Positions 17,289 to 25,546 of a stretch of 64,000 nucleotides of DNA are shown one piece after another. Under the pieces are notes generated by a model that was not told the origin of the DNA, made no database searches, and saw only the letters and a list, made by a program, of their open reading frames with translations. The first letter of the stretch is position 1. Every line of letters begins with the position of its first letter. The stretch covers positions 1-64,000 of the forward strand of contig NZ_WMII01000009.1 of the NCBI RefSeq assembly GCF_009711265.1. The letters are read 5' to 3'. A program made the position numbers and the translations under genes. Source of the DNA: Paracoccus shanxieyensis. GTDB taxonomy: Bacteria > Pseudomonadota > Alphaproteobacteria > Rhodobacterales > Rhodobacteraceae.

Positions 17289-18023
17289 ATGGCCGAAACT
17301 GCCGCCAGCCTGTCCAAGCCTTCGGGTCCGGACGCCAAGCCCCGGCACGTTGCCATCATCATGGATGGCAACGGTCGCTGGGCCGTCAACAAAGGCTGGC
17401 CTCGGCTTGTCGGTCACCGCAAGGGCGCCGAGCGCGTCAAGCAGATCGTGCGCGCCTGCCCCGATATGGGGGTGAACTGGCTGACGCTTTACGCCTTCTC
17501 GACCGAGAACTGGAAGCGCACGACCGAAGAAGTGCTGGGCCTGATGAAGATCTTTGCCCGCTATATCGAACGCGAGGCCGATGGCATGGCCGCCGAAGGC
17601 GTGCGGATGCGCTTCATCGGCGGGCGCGAGCGGCTGGACCAGCGCCTGCAACGGCTGATGGCCGGGATCGAGGCGCGCACCGCCGGAAATACCCGCCTGA
17701 ACCTGACCGTCGCGATCAATTATGGCGGACGCGATGAAATCGCACGCGCGGCGCGCCGTCTGGCCGAGCGCGTCACCCGCGGCGAAATCACCGTCCCGAC
17801 CGAGGCCGATTTTGCCGCCTGTCTGGACACGGCGGGCCATCCCGACCCCGATCTGGTGATCCGCACCTCGGGCGAGACGCGGACCTCGAACTTCCTGCCG
17901 TTTCAGGCCGCCTATTCGGAATATGAATTCACGCCGACGCTCTGGCCGGATTTCACGCCCGAGCATCTGGGCCAGATCCTTGACCGTTTCGGGCTGCGCG
18001 AGCGGCGCTTCGGGGGCGCATGA
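17289..18023 (+). CDS. uppS: Undecaprenyl diphosphate synthase
   Basis: Cis-prenyltransferase of 244 residues extending farnesyl diphosphate to C55 for cell-wall carrier lipid. The catalytic aspartate is in HVAIIMDGNGRWA; other conserved segments are LYAFSTENWKR and RTSGETRTSNFLPFQAAYSE. It begins five bases after frr and its stop overlaps the cdsA start by ATGA, so coupling is tight. The N-terminal extension before RHVAIIMDG is about 17 residues. Confidence 0.96.
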   Translation: MAETAASLSKPSGPDAKPRHVAIIMDGNGRWAVNKGWPRLVGHRKGAERVKQIVRACPDMGVNWLTLYAFSTENWKRTTEEVLGLMKIFARYIEREADGMAAEGVRMRFIGGRERLDQRLQRLMAGIEARTAGNTRLNLTVAINYGGRDEIARAARRLAERVTRGEITVPTEADFAACLDTAGHPDPDLVIRTSGETRTSNFLPFQAAYSEYEFTPTLWPDFTPEHLGQILDRFGLRERRFGGA

Positions 18024-18868
18024 CGGGGCCTCAGCTTCCCCGCAAGCGGTTCCGCGACAAGCTCAAGCCGGGCAAATGGGCCGATCTGCGCAAGCGGTTC
18101 GGCTGGGGAGCCTTGCTGCTTGTGCTGGGCGTCATCCTGCTTTTGTCCTCGGGGCTGTGGATGCGGCTTGGCGTGTCGGTCATTGCCGGGCTGATGATGT
18201 GGGAACTGGCGCGGCTGACCGGCTGGCGGCATCCCGAATTCCACAGCCCGCGCCATCCGGTGCTGATCGGCTGCCTGTCGGCGCTGGTCTTGCTGACCAT
18301 GCTGATGATCCCCGGCGATCTGCCATTGCTGCTGATCGTGGTGCCGATCCTTGCCGGTCTGCCCGGCACGCACAGCCATGAACGGCTGGCCTATGTGACG
18401 TTTACCATCTCGATCCTTGGCGCGGCCTATGCGCTGGTCGCCATGCGCGAGGTGATGGGGCTGGCGACGGTGTTCTGGATCGTCGCGACCGTCGTGCAAT
18501 CGGATGTGCTGGGCTATTTCGTCGGGCGCAAGCTGGGCGGGCGCAAGTTCTGGCCGTCGATCAGCCCGAAAAAGACCTGGAGCGGCACGCTGGCCGGTTG
18601 GGCCGGAGCCTTCGTGCTGGCGCTTGGCCTGCTGGCCACGGGCGAGGCGCCGTGGTCGGTGCTGCTGATCGGCCCGGCGCTGGCCATTGCCGGGCAGTTC
18701 GGCGATATCGCCGAAAGCTGGCTGAAGCGCCGGGTCGGGGCCAAGGACAGCTCGGCCCTGATCCCCGGACATGGCGGCGTGATGGACCGTTTCGACGCCA
18801 TGACGGGGGCGCTTCTGCTTGCGCTGCTGCTGATGCTGGTCCATCTGTTGCCGGTAATCGGAGACTAG
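18020..18868 (+). CDS. cdsA: Phosphatidate cytidylyltransferase
   Basis: Integral inner-membrane enzyme of 282 residues making CDP-diacylglycerol from phosphatidate and CTP. Seven or eight transmembrane helices are evident. The CDP-DAG synthase signature near the C-terminus runs KDSSALIPGHGGVMDRFDA with the metal-binding aspartates; the upstream motif SPKKTWSGTLAG is also present. It overlaps uppS (ATGA) and precedes dxr by four bases. Confidence 0.95.
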   Translation: MTGPQLPRKRFRDKLKPGKWADLRKRFGWGALLLVLGVILLLSSGLWMRLGVSVIAGLMMWELARLTGWRHPEFHSPRHPVLIGCLSALVLLTMLMIPGDLPLLLIVVPILAGLPGTHSHERLAYVTFTISILGAAYALVAMREVMGLATVFWIVATVVQSDVLGYFVGRKLGGRKFWPSISPKKTWSGTLAGWAGAFVLALGLLATGEAPWSVLLIGPALAIAGQFGDIAESWLKRRVGAKDSSALIPGHGGVMDRFDAMTGALLLALLLMLVHLLPVIGD

Positions 18869-18872
18869 GAAC

Positions 18873-20045
18873 ATGCGCAGCATCTCGGTGCTGGGGGCCA
18901 CCGGCTCTATCGGCGAAAGTGCATTCGATCTGCTGATGCGGGCGGGCGGACCATCGGCGTTCCGCACCGTTGCGCTGAGCGGAGCCGCGAATGTCGCCCG
19001 GCTGGCCGAAATGGCGCGCGCGCTGCGGGCCGAGGTCGCGGTGACGGCCCTGCCGGAAAAGCTGGACGACTTGCGCGCCGCACTGGCGGGCAGCGGGATC
19101 GAGGCCGCTGCCGGAGCCGATGCCATCGTCGAGGCCGCCGCACGCCCCGCCGACTGGACGCTGTCGGCGATCATCGGCGCGGCCGGTCTGCCGCCGGGGC
19201 TTGAGGTTCTGCGCCGTGCGGGCACGCTGGCCCTTGCCAACAAGGAAAGCCTTGTCGCCGCCGGTCGGCTGGTCATGGGGCTGGCTGCCGACAAAGGCGC
19301 CACGATCCTGCCGGTGGATTCAGAACATTCTGCAATTTTTCAGTCACTTAATGGAGATAATCTCGATTCCGTCGAGTATGTCACCATCACCGCTTCGGGC
19401 GGCGCGTTCCGCGACTGGCCGCCCGAGAAACTGGCCAGCGCCACCGTGGCCGAGGCCTCGTGCCATCCGAACTGGGCCATGGGTCAGCGCATCACCATCG
19501 ACAGCGCCAGCATGTTCAACAAGGCGCTGGAAGTCATCGAAACGCATGAGTTTTTCGGGCTGGGCGCCGACCGCATCAAGGTGTTGGTGCATCCGCAGTC
19601 GATCATTCACGCCATGGTCAGCCATACCGATGGCGGCTGCATCGCGCATCTGGGCGCGCCGGATATGCGCCATGCCATCGGCTATGCGCTGAACTGGCCC
19701 GCGCGCGCCGATCTGCCGGTGGCGCGGCTGGATCTTGCGGCGCTTGGCAGCCTGACATTCACCGCCCCCGACGAAACCCGCTGGCCTGCGCTGCGCCTTG
19801 CGCGCGAGGTCATTCAGGCGGGCGGCGCGGCGGGCGCGGTCTTCAACGCCGCCAAGGAACAGGCGCTGGACGATTTCATCGCCGGGCGCATCGGTTTCAT
19901 GGACATGGCCCCCGCGGTCGAGCGCACGCTGGACGCCGCCGCGCGCGAGGCGGGCTTTGCCGAAAGCCCCGCCGATCTGGAAACCGTGCTGGTCTGGGAC
20001 GCGGTGGCGCGCAGGCTGGCGGCCTGCAAGGCGGGGGCGGCGTAA
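18873..20045 (+). CDS. dxr: 1-deoxy-D-xylulose 5-phosphate reductoisomerase
   Basis: Second enzyme of the MEP isoprenoid pathway, 390 residues, NADPH and divalent-metal dependent. N-terminal nucleotide-binding segment SVLGATGSIGES, the central LALANKESLVAAG and metal/substrate residues in PVDSEHSAIFQ, plus the flexible loop SCHPNWAMGQRITIDSA, are all intact. Bases 19317-19370 are strikingly AT-rich with synonymous codons unlike the rest of the gene. GGAGACTAGGAAC precedes ATG 18873. The stop overlaps rseP by one base (TAATG). Confidence 0.97.
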   Translation: MRSISVLGATGSIGESAFDLLMRAGGPSAFRTVALSGAANVARLAEMARALRAEVAVTALPEKLDDLRAALAGSGIEAAAGADAIVEAAARPADWTLSAIIGAAGLPPGLEVLRRAGTLALANKESLVAAGRLVMGLAADKGATILPVDSEHSAIFQSLNGDNLDSVEYVTITASGGAFRDWPPEKLASATVAEASCHPNWAMGQRITIDSASMFNKALEVIETHEFFGLGADRIKVLVHPQSIIHAMVSHTDGGCIAHLGAPDMRHAIGYALNWPARADLPVARLDLAALGSLTFTAPDETRWPALRLAREVIQAGGAAGAVFNAAKEQALDDFIAGRIGFMDMAPAVERTLDAAAREAGFAESPADLETVLVWDAVARRLAACKAGAA

Positions 20046-21370
20046 TGGCGATGCTTGCGGAACTTGGCGGGCTGCTCTGGACGATCTGCGCTTTCGTGCT
20101 GGCGCTGTCGATCATCGTGACCGTGCATGAATACGGCCATTACATCATCGGCCGCCTGTCCGGCATCAAGGCCGAGGTGTTTTCGCTGGGCTTTGGCCCT
20201 CGTCTGCTGTCGTGGCGCGACAAGCGCGGCACGGTCTGGCAACTGGCCGCGATCCCGCTGGGCGGCTATGTGCGCTTTCTGGGCGATGCCAATGCGGCCA
20301 GCGCCGGCTCGGGCGCGACGGTCGATCCGGCGCAAAGCCGCGCCAGCCTGCCCGGCGCGCCGCTTTGGGCGCGCATCGCCACCGTGGCGGCGGGGCCGGT
20401 CTTCAACTTCATCCTGTCGATTCTGGTCTTTGGCGGCATGGCGATGTGGCAGGGCCTGCCTGCCGACACGCCCGCCGTGGGCAAGCTGCACCCGACGCCG
20501 CCCGGCATCGCCATGGGCCTGCAGGCGGGCGACAAGATCGTTGCGCTGGACGGCAAGCCGGTCGCAAGCTGGGCCGATCTGGGGCAAATCGCCGCGGATC
20601 TGCCCGCGCGCGCGGCGCATGACTGGACGGTGCAGCGCGACGGGGCGCAGATGGTCGTGCAGGGCCCCGATCCCATGCCCGCGCTGATCACCGGCGTCGC
20701 ACCGCGCAGCCCGGCGGCCTCGGCGGGGTTGCGGGGCGGCGATGTCATCCTTGCCATCGACGGCGCGCCGGTATCGCGTTTCGATGAGCTGCGCACGCGG
20801 GTCGTCGCGGCGGAAGGCAATCCCGTCCTGCTGCGCGTGTGGCGCGAAGGCGCGGGAGAGGCGGATTACACGCTGGCTGCCCGCGAACAGGATCTGCCGA
20901 CGGCGGATGGCTATGAGAAACGCTGGATGATCGGCGTGACCGGCGGCGGCACCTATTTCGACCCGGCCACGCGCCCGGTCGGCCCGGCCGAGGCGCTGGG
21001 TCTGGGGGCGGCGCGGACATGGGACATCATCGCATCCTCGGTTTCGGGCCTGTGGGCGATGGTCAGCGGTCAGATCGGCACCTGCAATCTGGGCGGCGCG
21101 ATCAGCATCGCGGAAAGCACCGGGCAGGCGGCCTCGGCGGGGGGGATGGATTTCATCTGGTGGATCGCGGTCTTGTCCGCGGCCATCGGCTTTCTGAACC
21201 TTTTGCCGGTGCCGGTTCTGGATGGCGGGCATCTGATGTTTTACGCCTATGAGGCCGTCGCGGGCCGCCGTCCGTCGGACCGGGTGCTGGACATTCTGTC
21301 GGCGCTTGGCATGGCAGCCGTGCTGTCGCTGATGATTTTCGGCCTGACCAACGATCTTTTCTGCCCATAA
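20045..21370 (+). CDS. rseP: Site-2 zinc metalloprotease RseP
   Basis: Intramembrane protease of 441 residues cleaving anti-sigma factors and remnant signal peptides. The zinc motif HEYGH (28-32) lies in the first transmembrane helix, and the third ligand is in NLLPVPVLDGGHLMFY near the C-terminus. Two PDZ regions follow one another in the periplasmic part (GIAMGLQAGDKIVALDGKPV and ASAGLRGGDVILAIDGAPV). It is coupled to dxr by a one-base overlap. No rseA/rpoE pair is visible in the window, so the substrate is unknown. Confidence 0.95.
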   Translation: MAMLAELGGLLWTICAFVLALSIIVTVHEYGHYIIGRLSGIKAEVFSLGFGPRLLSWRDKRGTVWQLAAIPLGGYVRFLGDANAASAGSGATVDPAQSRASLPGAPLWARIATVAAGPVFNFILSILVFGGMAMWQGLPADTPAVGKLHPTPPGIAMGLQAGDKIVALDGKPVASWADLGQIAADLPARAAHDWTVQRDGAQMVVQGPDPMPALITGVAPRSPAASAGLRGGDVILAIDGAPVSRFDELRTRVVAAEGNPVLLRVWREGAGEADYTLAAREQDLPTADGYEKRWMIGVTGGGTYFDPATRPVGPAEALGLGAARTWDIIASSVSGLWAMVSGQIGTCNLGGAISIAESTGQAASAGGMDFIWWIAVLSAAIGFLNLLPVPVLDGGHLMFYAYEAVAGRRPSDRVLDILSALGMAAVLSLMIFGLTNDLFCP

Positions 21371-21466
21371 GGGGCGTTGCCTTTTGACAGTCCTGCCCAC
21401 TTGGCTGTATCCATTCGGCAATTCGGGCGGATAAACCGCCGACAGGCAAATACGCGCGAGGGGCGG

Positions 21467-23803
21467 ATGACGGACAGGAAACTCGGCAAGGGCGCGCTTG
21501 CGCTGATCTCTGCATTGGCGGTGACTGCTCCCGTGGCGATGATCCCCGGCACGGCATCGGCCTATGTCTTCAACAACGTCCGGATCGAGGGCAATCAGCG
21601 CATCGAGCCTGCGACGATCCTGTCCTATCTGGACCTGCCGCGCGGGCGCGACGTGTCGGGCGGAGACCTGAACGCGGCGGTGCAGCGGCTGCAGAATTCG
21701 GGACTGTTCGAAAGCGTCGAGGTCACGCCTTCGGCCGGGACGCTGGTGGTGCGTGTCGCGGAATATCCGACGATCAGCCGCATCGCCTTTGAAGGCAACA
21801 GCCGCCTGAAAGACGAAAACCTGTCCGAGATCGTCAAATCGCAGGCCCGCCGGGTCTATTCGCCCGCGCAGGCCGAAGCGGATGCCGCAGCGATCAGTCA
21901 GGCCTATGCCGGGCAGGGCCGTCTGGCCGCCCGCGTCGATCCCAAGATCATCCGTCGCGGCAACAATCAGGTCGATCTGGTCTTTGAAATCCGCGAAGGC
22001 AACCTGACCGAGATCGAGCGGATCGGCTTTGTCGGCAACCGCGCCTTTTCGGATCAGCGCCTGCGCAACGTCTTGCAGACCAAGCAGGCGGGCCTGCTGC
22101 GCACCTTCATCCGCCGCGACACCTTCGCGCCCGAGCGGCTGCCCGTCGATGAAAAGCTGCTGACCGATTTCTATCGCTCGCGCGGTTATGCCGATTTCCG
22201 CGTGCAGGCCGTGGCCCCCGAGGTCGCGCAGGCCCGCGATGCGTTCTATATCACCTTCCAGATCCAGGAAGGCCCGCGCTATACCTTCGGCAATGTGAAC
22301 ACGGTCAGCGAAATTCCCGGCGTCGATGCCGCCGAATTCCAGCAGCAGGTCCGTGTGCGTCAGGGTGCGGTCTATAACCCGACCAGCATCGACACCACCA
22401 TCCGCCGGATGGAGCAACTGGCGATCCAGAAGGGCCTGAACTTCGTCAATATCGAGCCGCGCGTGACCCGCAATCCCCGCGGCCAGACGCTGGATCTGAC
22501 CTTTGCGCTGACCCGTGGCCAGCGTGTTTTCGTCGAGCGCATCGACATCGAAGGCAACACCACCACGCTGGACGAGGTGATCCGCCGCCAGTTCGCCACG
22601 GTCGAAGGCGACCCCTTCAACCCGCGCGAGATCCGCAACTCGGCCGAACGCCTGCGCGCGCTGGGATATTTCGCCGATGTGCAGGCGGAAAGCCGTCCCG
22701 GCACCACCGGCGATCAGGTGGTCGTCGATGTGAACGTCGAAGAGCAGCCGACCGGCAGCCTCAGCTTCGGGGCCAGCTATGGCGTGTCCTCGGGGATAGG
22801 CTTCAACGTCGCGCTGAACGAAAAGAACTTTCTGGGGCGTGGGCAGGAGGTGAACCTGTCCTTTGCCACCGGCTCGGGCACGCAATCCTCGGGGCTGACC
22901 TTCATCGAGCCCTATTTCCTGGGCCGCGACCTGAAGGCGCGGGCGCAGCTTTGGTATAACACCACCGACCGGCTGAATTCGGACTATAACACCCGCACCG
23001 TCGGTCTGCTGACGGCGATGGACTTCCCGATCTCGGACAGCGCGCGGCTGGAACTGCGCTACAAGCTCAGCAAGGATTCGATCTTCGATGTGGACCCGCT
23101 TGGGGTTGATCCTGAGACAACTGAACCTACCGGCTCTTCGCCGATCCTGTTCCGCGAACAGGGGGGCTATTTCACCTCGGCCATCGGTTACACCTACAGC
23201 TATGACAGCCGCATCGCCGGTCTGGATCCGCTGACCAGCTATCGGTTCCGCTTCGGGCAGGATTATGCCGGGCTGGGCGGCGATGTCGATTCGATCACCA
23301 CAAACCTCTATGCCGGCGTCGAAAGCCGCGCATGGCGCGAAAGCGTGACCTTCCTGTCGGAATTCGAGGCGGGTGCGGTCTATATGCTGAATGACCAGAA
23401 CAGCCGGTTCATGAACCGCTATTCGGGCAACGGCAAGATCCGCGGGTTTGAACCGAACGGCTTTGGCCCGCGCGATCTGCTGGCCCCGAACGAAGACGCG
23501 CTTGGCGGCAACTATTTCTGGGCGCTGCGCACCGAGGCGCAATTCCCGCTGGGCCTGCCCGAGGAATATGGCATCAAGGGCGGTCTGTTCGCCGATATCG
23601 GGTCGGTCTGGGGTCTGGATGATAACATCGGGGCCTCGTATACCCCTGTGGATGACGGCATGCATGTCCGCGCCTCGATCGGGGCTTCGGTGTTCTGGAC
23701 CACGCCCATCGGCCCCTTGCGCTTCAACTTTGCCAAGGCGCTGAAGAAAGAAGATTACGACGAAGAGCAGCCCTTCGATCTGACCATCTCGACGCAGTTC
23801 TGA
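21467..23803 (+). CDS. bamA: Outer-membrane protein assembly factor BamA
   Basis: Omp85 protein of 778 residues that inserts beta-barrels into the outer membrane. ATG 21467 follows GAGGGGCGG and gives a signal peptide (LALISALAVTAPVAMIPGTASA) cleaved before YVFNNVRIEGNQR. Five POTRA repeats are suggested by recurring elements such as ISRIAFEGNSRL, IERIGFVGNRAF and VERIDIEGNTTT. The C-terminal barrel ends FDLTISTQF with the terminal phenylalanine. A short segment at about 23095-23135 uses off-pattern codons and lies in a probable extracellular loop. Its stop overlaps skp by one base. Confidence 0.97.
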   Translation: MTDRKLGKGALALISALAVTAPVAMIPGTASAYVFNNVRIEGNQRIEPATILSYLDLPRGRDVSGGDLNAAVQRLQNSGLFESVEVTPSAGTLVVRVAEYPTISRIAFEGNSRLKDENLSEIVKSQARRVYSPAQAEADAAAISQAYAGQGRLAARVDPKIIRRGNNQVDLVFEIREGNLTEIERIGFVGNRAFSDQRLRNVLQTKQAGLLRTFIRRDTFAPERLPVDEKLLTDFYRSRGYADFRVQAVAPEVAQARDAFYITFQIQEGPRYTFGNVNTVSEIPGVDAAEFQQQVRVRQGAVYNPTSIDTTIRRMEQLAIQKGLNFVNIEPRVTRNPRGQTLDLTFALTRGQRVFVERIDIEGNTTTLDEVIRRQFATVEGDPFNPREIRNSAERLRALGYFADVQAESRPGTTGDQVVVDVNVEEQPTGSLSFGASYGVSSGIGFNVALNEKNFLGRGQEVNLSFATGSGTQSSGLTFIEPYFLGRDLKARAQLWYNTTDRLNSDYNTRTVGLLTAMDFPISDSARLELRYKLSKDSIFDVDPLGVDPETTEPTGSSPILFREQGGYFTSAIGYTYSYDSRIAGLDPLTSYRFRFGQDYAGLGGDVDSITTNLYAGVESRAWRESVTFLSEFEAGAVYMLNDQNSRFMNRYSGNGKIRGFEPNGFGPRDLLAPNEDALGGNYFWALRTEAQFPLGLPEEYGIKGGLFADIGSVWGLDDNIGASYTPVDDGMHVRASIGASVFWTTPIGPLRFNFAKALKKEDYDEEQPFDLTISTQF

Positions 23804-24537
23804 TGCGCGGGGCGGGCGCGATCCTTGCTTGCGCGCTGGCCGTGGCGGCTGGCGCGTCGCCTGTGCTGGCGCAGGACACGTCGCGGCCTTCCGGCAGCCG
23901 GATCGAGGTCGAGCGTCCGCCGACCGAGCCGCAGCCGCAGCCCGCACCGGGAACCGCCGCGCCGCTGGTGATCCAGACGCCCGCCGACAGCGCGACGGCG
24001 CAGGGCTTTCCGCCGATCATGACCATCGACCCGGATGCGGTTTTCGCCGGGTCGACATGGGGCCAGCGCGTGCAGGGCGATCTTGAGGCGCAAAAGCGTC
24101 AGATCGCCGCAGAAAACGAACGTCTGGCCAATCAGTTCACCGCCGAAGAACAGCAACTGACGACGCTGCGCGCCACGCTGACCCCCGAGGAGTTCCGCCA
24201 GCGCGCCGATGAGTTCGACACCCGCGTGTCCGAGGTGCGCCGCGAACGCGACGCGGTGACGCGCGATCTGCAGACCCATGTCGACGACGAACGCGCGGCC
24301 TTCTTCCGTGCCATGCTGCCGGTCCTGTCGGCGCTGATGCAGGAACGCGGCGCGGCGGTGGTGCTGGACCAGCGCGCGATCTTCGTTTCGGCGCAATCCG
24401 CCGATGTGACGCAGATGTTGATCCAGCGGCTGGATCAGGAAATTGGCACGGGTCCGGTGCAGCCTGCGCAAGCCGGGCAGGCCGAGCAGGGCGCCGACCA
24501 GACCAGCCCCGCCCCGACACCCACGCCCGCGCCCTAA
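23803..24537 (+). CDS. Skp/OmpH-family periplasmic chaperone
   Basis: Predicted 244-residue periplasmic protein that holds unfolded outer-membrane proteins for BamA. A signal peptide (ILACALAVAAGASPVLA) is followed by a proline/glutamine-rich linker, then the OmpH region: DPDAVFAGSTWGQRV, a charged coiled coil of about 90 residues, and GAAVVLDQRAIFVSAQ. The C-terminal tail is low-complexity A/P/Q/T. Both low-complexity flanks are longer than in E. coli Skp (161 residues). It overlaps bamA by one base (TGATG), and its TAA overlaps the stop of the convergent nucleoside hydrolase. Confidence 0.88.
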   Translation: MRGAGAILACALAVAAGASPVLAQDTSRPSGSRIEVERPPTEPQPQPAPGTAAPLVIQTPADSATAQGFPPIMTIDPDAVFAGSTWGQRVQGDLEAQKRQIAAENERLANQFTAEEQQLTTLRATLTPEEFRQRADEFDTRVSEVRRERDAVTRDLQTHVDDERAAFFRAMLPVLSALMQERGAAVVLDQRAIFVSAQSADVTQMLIQRLDQEIGTGPVQPAQAGQAEQGADQTSPAPTPTPAP

Positions 24538-25481
24538 CGCGCGGCGGCGTCCAAGGCCGTGACGCGCTGAACCAGCAGATCGAAAAAGCCGTCGCGGTCC
24601 AGATCGCTGATGAACATGGCATTGGCAGGTCTGCCGCTGACGCCCCACCAGTCGGCGACGGTCATGCCTTGGGTGAATTCGCCCTTGGTCTCGATCACCA
24701 CATTGATGTGCTTGCCCTTGAACAGGTCGGGCCGGATCAGCCAGCCGATGGTGCAGGGATCGTGCAGCGGCGCGCCAAGGCTGCCGTATTTCTCGCGGTC
24801 GTAACGCTCGAAGAAATCGGTCCAGCTGGCGATGGCCTGACCGATGGGGCCGCTTTCGCGCATCGTCTCGACCCATGCGCGGCTGGTCAGCGCCTTGTGG
24901 GTCACGTCCAGCGACATGACGGTCAGCGGCACACCTGCGGCAAAGACCTCGGCTGCGGCTTCGGGATCGACATAGATGTTGAACTCGGCCGCCGGGGTGA
25001 TGTTGCCGACCTCGAAATAGGCGCCGCCCATCAGCACGATTTCCTGGACGCGGGCGATGATGTCGGGGGCCTTGCGAAAGGCGGTGGCGATGTTCGTCAG
25101 CGGCCCGATGGGGACCAGCGTGACCGTGCCCGGCGCTTCGCGGCGCAGCGTGTCGATGATGAAATCGACCGCATGGCCGGGGGCAAGGGGGGCCGCAGGC
25201 TGAAACAGCGGCACGCCGTCAAGGCCGGTCTTGCCATGCACATGTTCCGCCGTCACCAGATCGCGCAGCAGCGGCCGGTCGCAGCCGGCATAGACCGCGA
25301 CATCGCCGCGTCCGGCGATCTGGCAGATGATGCGGGCATTTTCCTGCGTGCGCGCCAAAGGCACGTTTCCGGCCACGGTGGTCAGGCCCAGCACCTCAAG
25401 CTCGGGGCTGGCCAGCGCAAGAATGATGGCGACGGCATCGTCCTGTCCGGGATCAGTGTCGATGATGATCTTGCGCGCCAT
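24534..25481 (-). CDS. Inosine-uridine preferring nucleoside hydrolase
   Basis: N-ribohydrolase of 315 residues splitting nucleosides into base and ribose for salvage. The calcium-binding N-terminal motif DTDPGQDDAVAI is characteristic, and further family segments are PIGPLTNIA, EIVLMGGAYFEVGN and AEFNIYVDPEAA. Start ATG 25481 gives the canonical MARKIIIDTDPG. Its TAG shares four bases with the skp TAA (CTAA, 24534-24537). No nucleoside transporter is adjacent. Confidence 0.94.
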   Translation of the reverse strand: MARKIIIDTDPGQDDAVAIILALASPELEVLGLTTVAGNVPLARTQENARIICQIAGRGDVAVYAGCDRPLLRDLVTAEHVHGKTGLDGVPLFQPAAPLAPGHAVDFIIDTLRREAPGTVTLVPIGPLTNIATAFRKAPDIIARVQEIVLMGGAYFEVGNITPAAEFNIYVDPEAAAEVFAAGVPLTVMSLDVTHKALTSRAWVETMRESGPIGQAIASWTDFFERYDREKYGSLGAPLHDPCTIGWLIRPDLFKGKHINVVIETKGEFTQGMTVADWWGVSGRPANAMFISDLDRDGFFDLLVQRVTALDAAAR

Positions 25482-25546
25482 TCGTTGGTGCCTCGTGATG
25501 ATTTTGCCGCAGGAAAGCCGGGACTTGCGCGGGATGCAAGCCCCGT

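Noticed and set aside
23095..23135. Off-pattern codon patch in bamA
   Set aside because: It falls in a probable variable surface loop, where relaxed codon and residue choice is expected; less surprising than the dxr patch.
19814..23947. Very long open frame on the minus strand (over 1300 codons)
   Set aside because: It lies antisense to dxr, rseP, bamA and skp, all of which are unmistakable. The translation is rich in R, H, Q and A, as expected for the shadow of GC-rich coding DNA.
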